Assembly (NCBI RefSeq): GCF_037176765.1
Contig: NC_090027.1
Location: 5,001 to 69,000, forward strand
DNA from: Anolis sagrei
Taxonomy: Eukaryota > Chordata > Lepidosauria > Squamata > Anolidae
Direction of reading: 5' to 3'
DNA: 64,000 nt
In this document: piece by piece, positions 21,863-35,272 of the stretch
How positions within the stretch are numbered: position 1 is the stretch's first letter
Layout of the letters: each line of letters opens with the position of its first letter
Notes under the pieces: model-generated
The model's database searches: none
What the model saw: only the letters and a program-made list of their open reading frames with translations
What the model was told of the DNA's origin: nothing
Made by a program: the position numbers and the translations under genes

Positions 21863-21922
21863 ATGGGGACCCGGCTGCAGTCCCTCCTCCTTCTCCTCCT
21901 CCTTCTAGCCTTGTGCCTCCAG
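21863..21922 (+). CDS. TNFRSF10B: TNFRSF10-like coding exon 1: signal peptide
   Basis: The ATG at 21863 has G at -3 and G at +4, a good start context. It opens 20 codons ending in a GTGAGT donor at 21923. The peptide MGTRLQSLLLLLLLLALCLQ is a classic hydrophobic signal sequence. A longer open frame that starts at 21609 is in another frame and does not join this exon, so 21863 is preferred. Intron 1 is about 11.6 kb. Confidence 0.85.
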
Positions 21923-24419
21923 GTGAGTGAATGGAAGAGATTGATACGATATTCATGATAGCATTAGACGATTGTGCATAAGATGTAAGGAAATAAGAAT
22001 GAATGGAATGCGGTTATTACGGTCACGGGCCAGGAGTGGGAAACTTTTTAAAACTTCCAAAATATTGAAAACGGAGTTGTTTTTAAAAAACGTCAACATT
22101 AAATTCACCACATTAAACAGTTTGTGGACCCCTGAGCCAAATAATATATATATTCACATATATAATATTCTATTCTATAATATAATCTATATTTTATGTA
22201 TAATATGTTATTCTATTATATTTAATAGAATAAGTTTAATAATAATAATAATAATAATATGATCTATATAATATATTGGTATATATATATTTTATTCTAT
22301 AATAAAATCTATATAATATTTTATTCAATTCTTATATATGATCTATATAATCTATTTTCATATATGTAATATTTTATTGTTCATATATATATATATATAC
22401 TGCTTTTAATGTTTTGGATTTAATGTTGACGCTTTTTAGAAAGAACTCTGTTTAAATATTTTAATGTTTTAAAAGTTGTACACTCCGGATTATATGATAG
22501 TATATAATCTGTATAATAAATATTGTAATATATATAACATTTTATTACAATATAAATTAATGTAATAATAAATTATATAGATAGATGAATATATATTATG
22601 AAGATTATATAATACTATATAATCAGGAGTGTAAAACTATACACACACACACACATATATATGTATGTATATATCAGTTACCTCCCCCCCCCCCAAATGG
22701 TTTAAATTGTTTCAAAACTATTGCACTTTCCAAACTTTTTAAGTTCCAAAAAGTTTTTAAGTTCCAAAAAACAAAAGGCAGAATCAAGCCCCAAAAGACT
22801 TGGCTTAGTTTTGCCCAAGGCCTTCCCTTCCTTTGGGTGATATACATTGAAGTAGAAGAATGAATGAATCCCACTCAAAGCGTGGGCTCTTTGAATGAAA
22901 AGTGTTGGTTTTCCTTGGACACCCCCCCCCTTCCTAGGGGTGGAGTGCGGGTGTGGGGAGTTCTCTTGAAAGGCTTCCAGGAGAATGGCAAGCCAGCCAT
23001 TCAGGGTGTTTATGTTTCATAGAGAAAGGGTGAAAGGGAAAGAAGTGAGAAAAGGACGGAAAGAAAAAGCGTGCAAAGAAGAAGTATTTGGACTAGATGT
23101 CTAGAAAACTTCTGAAAGGGGTGTGTTTTTTTGGAGGGGGGGGGGGCTTTTCTAGTCCTCAGCTGTGTCCTGGGATGGCGAGGGGCTCAATCTCCTCCGA
23201 AACCTCCTTCTTCCCCCTCTCTCCCCTTTCCTTTCTTTCCTGGCTGGGGACATGTCTGGGCAAGTGACCTCGGTCTCTGTTTGGGGAGAGGGCTTCCACA
23301 GCCAAAGGCAGCAGCTCCAAGGGGCTCCCGGATGAAGAAGGCAAACAGGGCATTAAGACGGCTGGACAATGCAGACCGTTCCCAAGTTACGGATAGGATA
23401 GGTTCTACAGCTTTGTTCTTAAGTTCAGTTTGTAAAGTCAGATGTTTGTCAATATCACGTAGTTAGGGTTAAGCGCTCTATAGTCCCTCCCCAATTTGGA
23501 CCCCCAGAGTATTTGCATAATAGGATTGGAGAGTTTGAACCTGGAGTCCAAAGGAATTGAAGCCAGTGATGACCTCAGAAACCTAACCCAAGCCTCTTGT
23601 TTCTTTTGAGCTTCCACTGATTATTGATGGAGTATGGAATACTAGCTATGCCCTGCCATGCGTTGCTGTGGCATAGTCTGGTGATCTGGAAAATAAAGTA
23701 ACGAGAAGCAGCCAGGGTTTGTAGCTGCAAGGCTATTCAATGGTAACTCCCACCCACTTGCAGGGAGAGACGGGTAACAAATTCATTGGGTTGTTGTGTT
23801 TTTCGAGCTATCTGGCCATGTTCCAGAAGCATTCTCTCATGATGTTTCACCCACATTGATGGCAGGCATCCTCACAACGTCTGAGGATGCCTGCCATAGA
23901 TGTGGGCGAAACATCAGGAGAGAATGTTTCTGGAAGATGGCCAGACAGCCCGGAAAACTCACAGCAAGCCAGCCATTCAGGTTGTTGATATGTCATAGAA
24001 TTATAGAGTTGGAAGAGCTCCCGGTGGTGCAATGGATTCAACCCTTGTGCTGGCAGGAATAAAATGTTATATATGCTAATATATTGTTTAGATAATATAT
24101 ACATTATATACGAGATTGTATTGTAGAATAGAATAATACTATATATGTGGGACTAACATAACTCAAAAACCACTGGACGAATTGACCCCAAATTTGGACG
24201 CAAGACACCTGTCAGGCCAACGAGTGACCATCACTCATAAAAACACTTAAAAACATAACGGAAGAGGATTAAAAGGCAAAAAACCCCCCCCACACACAAA
24301 TTACATGTGAAAAACCACATATGTATGCACAAACACACATATATACACACACACACACAGAGAGAGAACACATATATACAGACTGGGCCACAGCAATGCA
24401 TGGCAGGGGACGGCTGGTA

Positions 24420-24464
<45 letters not shown>

Positions 24465-27400
24465 TTAGTGGCATAATTTTGTTTTTGGCAGTAGCAGCTC
24501 ATGTGCAAATGATTATATTATGCAACATTCTTGTTCCTGGGTTCTAAATGTCATTTCCTAGTTGGTTCTGTCATAAAAACATGGAAAAGGTTTATTAAAT
24601 TGCAAAAACCTTTATTTTTGCAGCACATTTTGTGATGCCTTTTCAATGAATATCTCCTAGAGCAATGGCTCTCAACCTTCCTAATGCCTTGACTCCTGAA
24701 TACAGTTACTCGTGTTGTGGTTACTCCCAACCGTAACATTATTTTCGTTGCTACTTCATAACTGCAATTTTGCTACTGTTGTGAATTGTAATGTGAATAT
24801 CTGATATGCAGGGTGTATTTTCACTCACTGGGCCAAATTTGGCACTAATACCCATTTTGCCCAAATTTGAATATTGGTGGGATTGATCTTGTCATCTGGG
24901 AGTTGTAGTTGCTGGGATTTATAGTTCACCTACAATCAAAGATCATTCTGAATTCCACCAACGATGGAATTGAACCAAACTTGGGAACCAGAACTCCAGT
25001 GACCAACAGAAAATACTGGAAGGCTGTTAGGAATTGTGGAAGTCCAAACACCCGGAGGGCCGAAGTTTGCCCAGGCCTGAGCTGGCCTTTTCTGCTACAG
25101 CATTGAGCCATGGCATTTATAAACTGGGGTAAAACTGGGTTACTTCAAGAGTGTAGATGCATTTGGGAAGTGCAGAGGGCATTTGCAGCCTTGCAAATGT
25201 GCAATTTCTGGCCTTGAATGGTTGTCCACGTGAGTGAGCAAGGCTGGGAAAGGGACTGGAAACTCCCGCGTTGGGGGAATTCCTCTCCACCTCCTCCTTG
25301 CAACTCCCCCTTTCCCTTCTGGTGATGCAATAGCCGGCTGGAATGGCCTCATCCCGTACACGCTGCGCACGTGGTTTTCTACCTGTTTCATTTGCTTATC
25401 TGTTTTGTTGGCACCTTAAAGATTAACTCTTTGTGATTGTTTGCATGGCCAATATAGCTTTCCTTCCTATTCCCTACAATGTATGTGTCAACTGCATACA
25501 ATCATTCTTTCTCAGTTTGCATATTCTGTTGTTTCATTCATTTCCCCACTTTTGTAAACTAATGTTTTAGCACAGCATTTCTCAACCTGGGGGTCGGGAT
25601 TCCTGGGGGGATTGCGAAGGGGCGTCAAATGGGTTGCCGAAGACCATGAGAAAACACAATATTTTCTATTGGTCATGGGGTTCTGTACATAGTGGAAGGC
25701 TATCTGTACATTTGCTTAAGCAAGCAGTATTTTATATGAAAATACTGAATTAAATTATCCTTTGGTGCTTCTGAAACCAGATGGGCCTACCTGGGTGCAA
25801 ATGCTTTCTAGAGAGTGGCCTGAGTTGTTGTAAACACATAGAGTCACTGAATTGGAAGAGACTTCGTGGGCCATCATCCAGTCCAACCCCATTTGGCCAA
25901 GAAGCAGGGAAATCACATTCAAAGCACTCCCAACAGATGTCCACCCAGCCTCTGTTTCAAAGCCTCCAAAGAAGGAGCCTCCACCACACTCCGGGGCAGA
26001 GAGTTCCACTGCTGAACAGCTCTCCTTACAGTCAGGAAGTTCTTCCTCATGTTCAGGTGGAATCTCCTTCCTTTCCTGTAGTTTGAAGCCATGGCTCCAT
26101 TGCGTCCTAGTCTTCAGGGCAGCAGAAAGGAAGCCTCCTCCCTAGGACTTCCCCTCACATACTTATGTACAGGAGATACATATACTGTCTTCTTTCTTAA
26201 ATGAGCTGTTGCGACTCTCCTTTGGGAAAGCAAAAGTGGCATATACAGAGAAAGAGTGCTGATGATGTATATTATTCCTGTACGATGCTGAGTTTGCTAA
26301 ACAAATGACGTCATTGGAGGGAGAAGAAAGGAGAAGTGCGTGAAGGTGAACCTTACCTGTTAGTCATATCCATCTTTCAGGGGAAGTGGTTAACCCCGAG
26401 GGTTTCAGTTGACAGTCATCTGCATACAATGTGGTCAGTGCAAGCAATCAGGTGAAACTGTGGCTGTAAGGCCATGTCCCAGAAGCATTCTCTCCTGACA
26501 TTTGGCCCACATCTATGGCAGGCATCCTCAGAGGTTGTGAGGTTTGTTGGAAACTAGGCAAGTGAGGTTAATATATCTGTGGAATAATGATCAGGGTGGG
26601 AGAAAGAACTCTTGTCTGCTTGAAGCAAGTGCAAATGTTGCAATTGGCCATCTTGATTGGCCTTGCAGCTTCAAAGTCTGGCTGCTTCCAGACTGGGGGA
26701 ATCCTTTGTTGGGAAGTGTTCACTGGCCCTGATTCTTTCCTGTCTGGAATTCCTCTGTTTTCTGAGTGTTGCTCTTTATTTATTGTCCTGATCTTTAGAG
26801 GGTTTTTTTAAATACTGGGAGCCAGATTATGTTCATTTTCGTGGTTTCCTCCTATCTGTTGAAATTGTCCACCTGCTTCTTACGGATTTCATTGGCTTCT
26901 CTGTGTCGTCTTACATGATGGTTGTTAGAGCGGTCCAGCATTTCTTTGTTCTCAAATAATAATCTGTGTTATCAGGTACAAATCAGAATAGCCCCAGGCC
27001 CTTACAATTTCATAAAATCCTTGAGTGGAGGAGACCCCAAAGACCATCCAGTTCAGCCCCCAACAGAGAGCCACCCCGCCTCTGCTGAAAACCTTCTCTA
27101 AAAAGGAGATTTGCTGCTGGTTTGTTGTAGGTTTTTTCGGGCTGTATGGCCATGGTCTAGAGATTTGCTGCTGTTTATCTTTTCTTCTCCCGGCTCATTT
27201 CTTGGAAGACCAAAGTGCTGGCTCATAATCAAATGGAGGAAAGCCCCTTTGTTGCCACACTGGTGCAAAACTCTGCTCCACCGGCAACCTGGCTTGCTCA
27301 ACAACACAACTGCCCATCTTGCGTTTCATAAAAGAAAGCAATGAAAACTTCCAGTTCAAGACCAAAGGCTTTCAAAAGAAATGACTACTAGGTTGTCAAA

Positions 27401-30400
27401 GGTTTTCATGGCCGGAATCACTGAGTTGCTGTGAGTTTTCTGGGCTGCCTGGCCATGTTCCAGAAGCATTCTCTCCTGATGTTTTGCCCACAACTATGGC
27501 AGGCATCCTCAGAGGTTGAGGGGTCTGTTGGAAACTAGCAAGTGTGGTTTATATACCTGTGGAATAATGTCCAGGGTGGGAAAAAGATACCTTGTCTGTT
27601 AGAGGCAAGTGTGAATGCTGCAATTGGCCAGCTTGATTAGCATTGAATCGCCTTGCAGCTTGAAAGCCTGGCTGCTTTCTCCCACCCTGAACATTCCACA
27701 GATAGATAAATCCCATTTTCCTAATTTTGAACAGACTCCTCAACCTCTGAGGATGCCTGCCATAGATGTGGGCAAAACATCAGGAGAGAATGCTTCTGGA
27801 ACATGGCCAGGCAGCCCAGAAAACTCACATCAGGAGAGAATGCTTCTGATGCATGGCCAGACAGCCCGGAAAATTTACAGCAACCCAGAAATGGCTACTC
27901 TCTCTATGTTTTCATTTTGTCCTCTTGAGTTGCCCAATTGCTTCTTTGTACAGGATGGCTTATAACAATTGGACATTGATACCATTGTAACCCACCTCAA
28001 GTTGTGAAGAGAAGTGGGCAAGAAATAAAAATTATTATTATTTTATCATTATTATTTGAAACAATAAAGATGAGTCCACATCAGATAAGATCACTCTGCT
28101 GGCTGTTGTATTGGATCACACGTCAGATCCTGCCCAAGTGCCTAGGACTGTGTGATGTATCGGCAAATAATGCATGCAGATCCCAGTCAGGTGGCCTTCT
28201 GTGGCTGGCAGGTGGTGATTTTGTCAGTGCCGATTGTGTTTAAGTGCAGGCCAAGGTCTTGAGGCACTGCACCCAGTGTGGCGATCACCACTGGGACCCC
28301 CTTGACTAGCTTGTGCCAGAGTCTTTGCAGTTCGGTACTATTATTATTATAGAATCCTAGAATCCAAGAGTTGGAAGAGACCTCCTGGGCCATCATCCAG
28401 TCCAACCCCATTATTCTGCCAAGAAGCAGGAATATTGCATTCAAAGCACCCCTGACAGATGGCCATTGAATGTTTGCTGTGTATATGCTGCGCTCCACCC
28501 TGAGTCCCCTTCGGAGTGAGAAGGGCAGAATATAAATGTTTTAAATAAATAAATAATATGACAATATAATGGTATAGTACAATATAGTAATATGTCATAC
28601 TGATATTGTACTATGCTAATAATATAATATATTGTATGTATATATATCTTGTAAGGTGCTTTGAGTCCCCTTCTGGGTGAGAAGAGCGGCATATAAATGT
28701 CGTAAATAAATAAGTAATGTCATATTGTTGTTCTTGTTGTTGTTCTTGTTATTATTATTATTATAAGCTTGCATTTCTCTTCGGCAAGGAGGGCAGATTT
28801 TGAGTGTATTTAAGGTCTTGCATTGCGCATGGACCTACCTTTCCACCTGTTCATTATAAGTCACCAGAAAGCAATGTTTCCAAGGGGCCTTGGGGTGATA
28901 AATGGGTGTGCTGACTGATGACTCTTGGCTTTATCTCACTTTCTTTCTGTGCAAACCACCCCAAAGAGTGTGTTGTGTTGAGCCTAAAATGCCTAGATAA
29001 GAGGGAGCTGATGTCATGTTTCAGCAACGGGAAGGGGAGAGGGAGGTGTTCCCAGAGTTGCATCATCAGCGCATTGAGCAACCCAGCCCTTCTCTGGCTA
29101 TTTTTAGCGCTGGCTTTGCGTTTGGCAAGGGAATGCAGCCCGTCATTGGGGTGGGAGTGGGGTGACATCAGGGGGTTTCATTCAACCGCTTAAGAGGCCG
29201 ATTCCGCTGAGTGACACACCTGTGGTTTGAGGTCAGTGTTTCTCAACCTTCCTAATGCCATGACCCCTTAATCCAATTTCTGATTTTGTGGTGATCCCCA
29301 ACCATAAAATTATTTTCATTGCTATTTCATAATTGTAATTTTGCTACTGCTATGAATCGCATCATGCTGGCCACATGACCTTGGAGCTGTCTATGGACAA
29401 CGCCAGCTCCTTGGCTTAGAAATGGAGATCAGCACCACCACCCAGAGTCGGACACGGCTGGACTTAATGTCAGGGGAAGCCCTTTACTGTAATCTACGCT
29501 TTTAGACCAGTATTTCTCAACCTTCCTAATGCCGTGACCCCTTAATGCAGTCCCACATGTTGTGGTGACCCCCAACCATCACATTATTTTTGTTGCTACT
29601 TCATAACTGTCATTTTGCTTCTGTTATGATTCGTAACATAAATATCTGATATGCAAGATGTATTTTCATTCACTGGACCACTTTTGGCACAAATACCCCA
29701 TACGGCCAACTCTGAATACTGGAGGGGTTGGGAGGATTGATTTTGTCATTTGGGAGTTGTAGTTGTTGGGATTTATAGTTCACCTACAATCAAAGAGCAT
29801 GCTGAACTCCACCAATGATGGAATTGAACCAATCTTAGCACACAGAACTCCCAAGTCCAACAGAAAATACTGGAAGGGTCTGGTGGGCATGAACTTTGAG
29901 TTTGGGAGTTGTAGTTCACCTACATCCAGAGAGCACCGTGGATTCAAACAATGATGGATCTGGACCAAACTTGGCACGAATACTCAATATGCCCAAACAT
30001 GAACACTGGTGGAGTTTGGGGGAAATAGACCTTGACATTTGGGAGTTGTAGTTGCTGGTATGTATAGTTCACCTGCAATCAAAGAGCAATCGGAACCCCA
30101 CTAACAATAGAATTGGGCCAAACTTCCCACGCAGAACCCCCATGACCAACAGGAAATACTGTGTTTTCTGATGTTGTTTGTCGACCCCTCTGACACCCCC
30201 TCGCAACCCCCCCCCCCCCCCCCGAGGTCCCAACTCCTAGGTTGAGAAATGCTGTTTAAGATTATCCCTTAAACACCAGCAATCTCACAAAGTCATTTCT
30301 AGTAAAGTCCTAGTTGTTGCACATGACTTGGGAGATTTTTTGCAGCCAGTGATGCTGTTGCTTTCAAGTGTAACTTGTCTTAAAGTGAAATCTCTGCCTG

Positions 30401-33400
30401 CGATGCTTGAACAAACACTTCCTTTGGGAGGTCAACTTTGTTTTTGTTGGAATGAAGTCTGGAGCGTTGGAAAGAAAAGCTCTGTTGAGAAAAGAGGCAA
30501 GTGTGGCGCTCTTAAAATAGGGATGGATTTGTGATTATGTTTTAAAAACATTATCTAAGCCTCCTGCTGAACTTTAGCTCGGTCTTCTTGCAAGACAAGG
30601 CTTCAAAACCGCTGCAGGAGGAAGTGATGCTACGTTGCCAACTGCAACCAGGCAGAGCCTTTTCTGGCTGCTGAGTCATGCACGCTGGGTTCAAAAAGGA
30701 GCCAAGGAAGGGTGCGGGGAGCGACACGGGAAAGAGTCACAGTCCTGAATTTTTGTCTGGGTTCTCATGGATGTAAACCTGGCATGGGCAAACTTCGGCC
30801 CTCCCAGTGTTTTGGACTTCAACTCCACCAGTGTCCACATTTGGGTAAAATGAGTATTCGTGCCAAGTTTGATCCATGCCTGGGATAGATCCTGTACGGA
30901 AAGACCAAAGGGTACCGACCCATTTCAAACTGGCATCAGAGCAGGATGTGGAGTTGAGGCTGATAGGATGGCCTTAGTGGATGATCTCTGTCTTGACAAT
31001 GAAAAGGGGTGTGGATCTCTGGCGATGCTTCTAGACCAGTGTTTCTGAACCTGGGGGTTGGGAACTCTGGGGAGGGGGGGGGCAAACACCATCAGAAAAC
31101 ACCGTATTTTCTGTTGGTCATGGGGTTCTGTGTGCCGAGTTTGGTTCAATTCTATCGTTGGTAGAGTTCAGAATGCTCTTTGATTGTAGGTGAACTATAC
31201 ATCCCAGCAACTACAACTCCCAAATGACACAATCAATCTACCCACCCACCCACCAGTGTTCACATTTGGCCATATTAAGTATTAGTGCCAAGTTTGGTCC
31301 AGATCTACCATTGTTTGAGTCCACAGTGCTCTCTGGAGGTAGGTGAACTTCAACTTCAAAACTCAAGGTCAGTGGAAGTAGGAACAAAAATAATGTTATG
31401 GATTGGGGATCCCACAACATGAGGAACTGTATGAAGGGGCCGCGGCATGAGGAAGGTCGAGAAACACTGGTATATTTATACTGCTTTTGGAGAAGGGTAG
31501 AATACAGTTGTTGATGTGGTCAGTGGACGAATCAATAAACTTTGCTACACATGGTAGAATGCAGTAGCGTCCAGGAAGGCACAAGTTATTTCCATTGCCC
31601 TTAAGTTTCAAAAGCTGGGCAAAGTGACATTTCAGGCCTTTCAGACTTTTGCAGTGGTGAGTTATGGTTGATGAGTGCATGAGTTTGGCAGCTGACGGGG
31701 GGAAAGGAATGGTGGGAGTTGAAGTCCAAAGCACCTCGGGGGGCTGAAGTTTGCCCCTGCGTGCGCTGTACTTAGGCAAGTCCCCAAAAGATGAATGGGG
31801 AGCTAAATCCGGTGCTTTCCGTGGTGGTAGTTTTCCAAGAAGCAGCTGTGTTACCTCTTGCAGCGGAAAAAGGCAAAGGAAGGGAGAGACAAAAGAGAAC
31901 GCCTTAAAGCCACATTTCTTTCTTTCTTTCTTTCTTTCTTTCTCTCTGGTTCCACGCCAGCCTGTTCCAGCCAGTTTGCTCCAGCCTTCTCCTGACATAA
32001 AAGTTCAAAAGTGGGCAACCAAGGAGAGAATCCATTTGCATTTCACGGCTCCTGATGTTTCCTTTCCTCCTCTTGGCACCACGCTGCATGAGTCATTCTA
32101 GAAACATTCCCCGGGCACTTTGGATCCAGGAGGCACAAAAGAAAGGTGCCGGAGGAAGTGTTGTTGAGCATTGCTTTGCAATGGAGAAGAAGGGGAAATT
32201 CTCATGATCACTTCTTTACCCATTGAACTGGATGCCAGCTGGACTACCAAGATGTCTCTGGCTTTCTACTCTTGAGGTGCAGGGAGGCTCAAGCGCTGTC
32301 TGTCCAAGAGATTGCTCTCCTTGGCTATGTGTCTTTCTGACTTACGCCTACTCTCGGAGCCTCGTTGGCGCAGTGGGTTAGTAATGTTAGGAAATAATGT
32401 TATGGCGGGGGTCACCACAACATGAGGAACTCTGTTAAGGGGTCACGGCATTAGGAGGGTTGAGAAACACTGAATTATAGGATAGTACATAAAGATGGGA
32501 AGAAATAGAGTCGTTGGATCTAACTCCTCTTTCCACGAATTAAACCTTAGGGCAGGTACTTATTTATCGAATGCAAAGAGAACCCCTGGAAGCTGGGAAA
32601 TGTCCATGGAGAGAGACGGGAAGACAGCTCTTTGTTCAAACGGGGCATGGGCAAACTTCGGCCCTCTGGGTGTTTTGGACTTCAACTCTCACAATTCCTA
32701 CCATGGTTTAAATCCAGGGCTTAAGGTTCTTCATTCCATTTGGCCATAGACCAGTCGTTCTCAACCTTCCTCATGCTGTGACCCCTTAATATGTTGTGGT
32801 GACCCCCCAACCATCACATTATTTTCTTTGCTACTTCACAACTATAATTTTCTCCTGTTATGGATCATCTTGTAAATATCCAATATGCAGGATGTATTTT
32901 CATTCATTTGGCACAAATACTCGACATGCCCAAATTTGAATACTGGTGGGGTTGAGGGGAGGATTGATTTTGTCATTTGGGAGTTGTAGTTGCTGGGATT
33001 TATAGTTCAGCTACAATATCAAAGAGCATTCTGAACTCCACCAATGAGGCAATTGGACCAAACTTTGGACACAGAGCTCCCATGACCAACAACAAATTAT
33101 GAAAGATTGTGGTGGGCATTGACCTTGGGTTTTGGAGTTATAGTTTACCTACATCCAGAGAGCACTGATGCATATGGACCAAACTTGGCATGAATACTCA
33201 ATGTGACCAAATGTGGACACTGGTGCAGTTTGGGGAAGATAGACCTTGACATTTGGGAGATGTAGTGCCTGGGATTTATAGTTCACCTATAATCAAAGAG
33301 CATTCTGAACTCCACCAATGATAGAACTGGGCCAAACTTCCCACACGGAACCCCCACGACCAACAGAAAATACTGTGTTTTCTAATTGTCTTTGGCGACC

Positions 33401-35241
33401 CCTCTGACACCCCCTTGCGACCCCCCTAGGGGTCCCGACCTCCAGGTTGGGAAACACTGCCACAGAGAGAGGCTAAAGCGACTCCTTCCTTCCTTGTCTA
33501 TCTTATCAGTGCGGAGTCTCCGGTGTTGCTATCGTACGGAGCCCAGAGGACTCTCCTCCTGCCGCCTTGGGAGAGGCTGAGGAGTCAAGCGAGTTCTACC
33601 TGCATGAAGGACAGCGATGCCAGAAATGTCCTCCAGGTACTGTATCGCCAGGATGATGCCATACCCGCTCCCTGCATTCAAACCATCGACCTTTCGGTCT
33701 GCAAGTTCAGCAGCTCAGCGGTTTTATCTGCTGCGCCATTGGAGGCTACATACATAAATATTAAGCATTAAAGGAGCCGCTGGTGGCGCTCCGTGCAGTC
33801 ATGCCAGTGACCACACGACCTTGGAGGTGTCTACGGACAATGCCGGCTCTTTGGCTTAGAAATGGAGATGAGCACCAACCCCGAAAGTCGGACACGACTG
33901 GACTTCATGTCAGGGGAAACCCTTTACCTTTACTAAGTATTCAAAACATTTAAAACAAATTATAATTATTGTGGAGACTGATATAACTTAGTGATGTGAC
34001 CCAAATCTAAACATGAAATTCATATGTGTTTTATATTCACTATATCAACATACCTGTAACGTGGTTTTATATTCCTGATTGTGTGCGTAAAAGAAAATTT
34101 GTGTACATTTAAACATCAGAAAGCAAATATTTCCCTGTCTTAGCCATGGGTGTTGCCGATTTTGGAATATTTTTGATTTGCAGATGAATAAATGCTTTAA
34201 TTTCTGTTTTGCCTTACAGGTTCTCGAGTCGACCAACATTGCACTTCGGATAACAAAACGACTTGCCATCCCTGTAATACGGATACATTTAGCAAACACT
34301 CGAATGCACTGCCAAAGTGCTTTTCTTGTAAAACCTGCAGACGTTTAGGTAAGGGTTGTTGGATATGTTTGTGCTCCAGCTGTGGAGAAAGTAACCTTGT
34401 TCACTGCTGAAAACAGACTACAATGGGATCTTGGTCTCCACCAGGGTTTGATTCCGGGGCCCCATAGATACCAAAACCAGTGGACTTTCAGGTCCCATTA
34501 TCTATGTCTCCTGTATAAAATGGCAACGTCAACAGTAGGGTTTTGTGTTGCTGTCTAGCCATGAATGGTTGAATCTGGAGGGCAGATTGTACAATTGCAG
34601 TACAAAAAAGGTTTGCAATGAACTACACAGTAATAAGAGAGTGCCAAACAGATAATGTAAAGTTTTCTGGACTGTCTGGCCATGTTCCAGAAGCATTCTC
34701 TCCTGACGTTTCGCTTGCATCATTGGCAGGCATCCTCAGAGGTTGTGAGGCACTGCGCCCAGTGTGCCAATCACCACTGCGACCACCTTTACTGGCTTGT
34801 GCCAGAGCCTTTGCAGTTTGATCTTTAAGGCCTCGTATCATGAAGATACTCAGCGCTGACAAAATTACCATCTGTCAGCTAAAAAAGGATCTGCATGCAT
34901 TATTCGCCGATACATCACACGTCGGGAAGTGTCCGACATGTGATCCAATACAACAGCCAGCAGTGTGATCTTGTTTGCTGTGCACTCATCTTGTTGTGTT
35001 ATTATTATTATTATTATTATCATCAATAATAATAATAATAATAATAATACATCACACAGTCCTAGACACTTGGGAAGTGTCCGACGTGTGATCCAATACA
35101 ACAGCAAGCATAGCGATCTTGTTTGCTGTGTACTCATCTTGCTGTGTTAATAATAATAATAATAATAATAATAACAACAACAACAATAATAATCCAATTC
35201 AACAGCCAGCAGAGTGTCTGCTGTGGACTCATCTTGTTGTC

Positions 35242-35272
<31 letters not shown>

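Noticed and set aside
21609-21908. Open frame overlapping the receptor start region
   Set aside because: It is out of frame with the signal peptide, contains a (GA)n-coded Glu-Arg run, and lies in the presumed 5' UTR; no downstream exon fits its frame.
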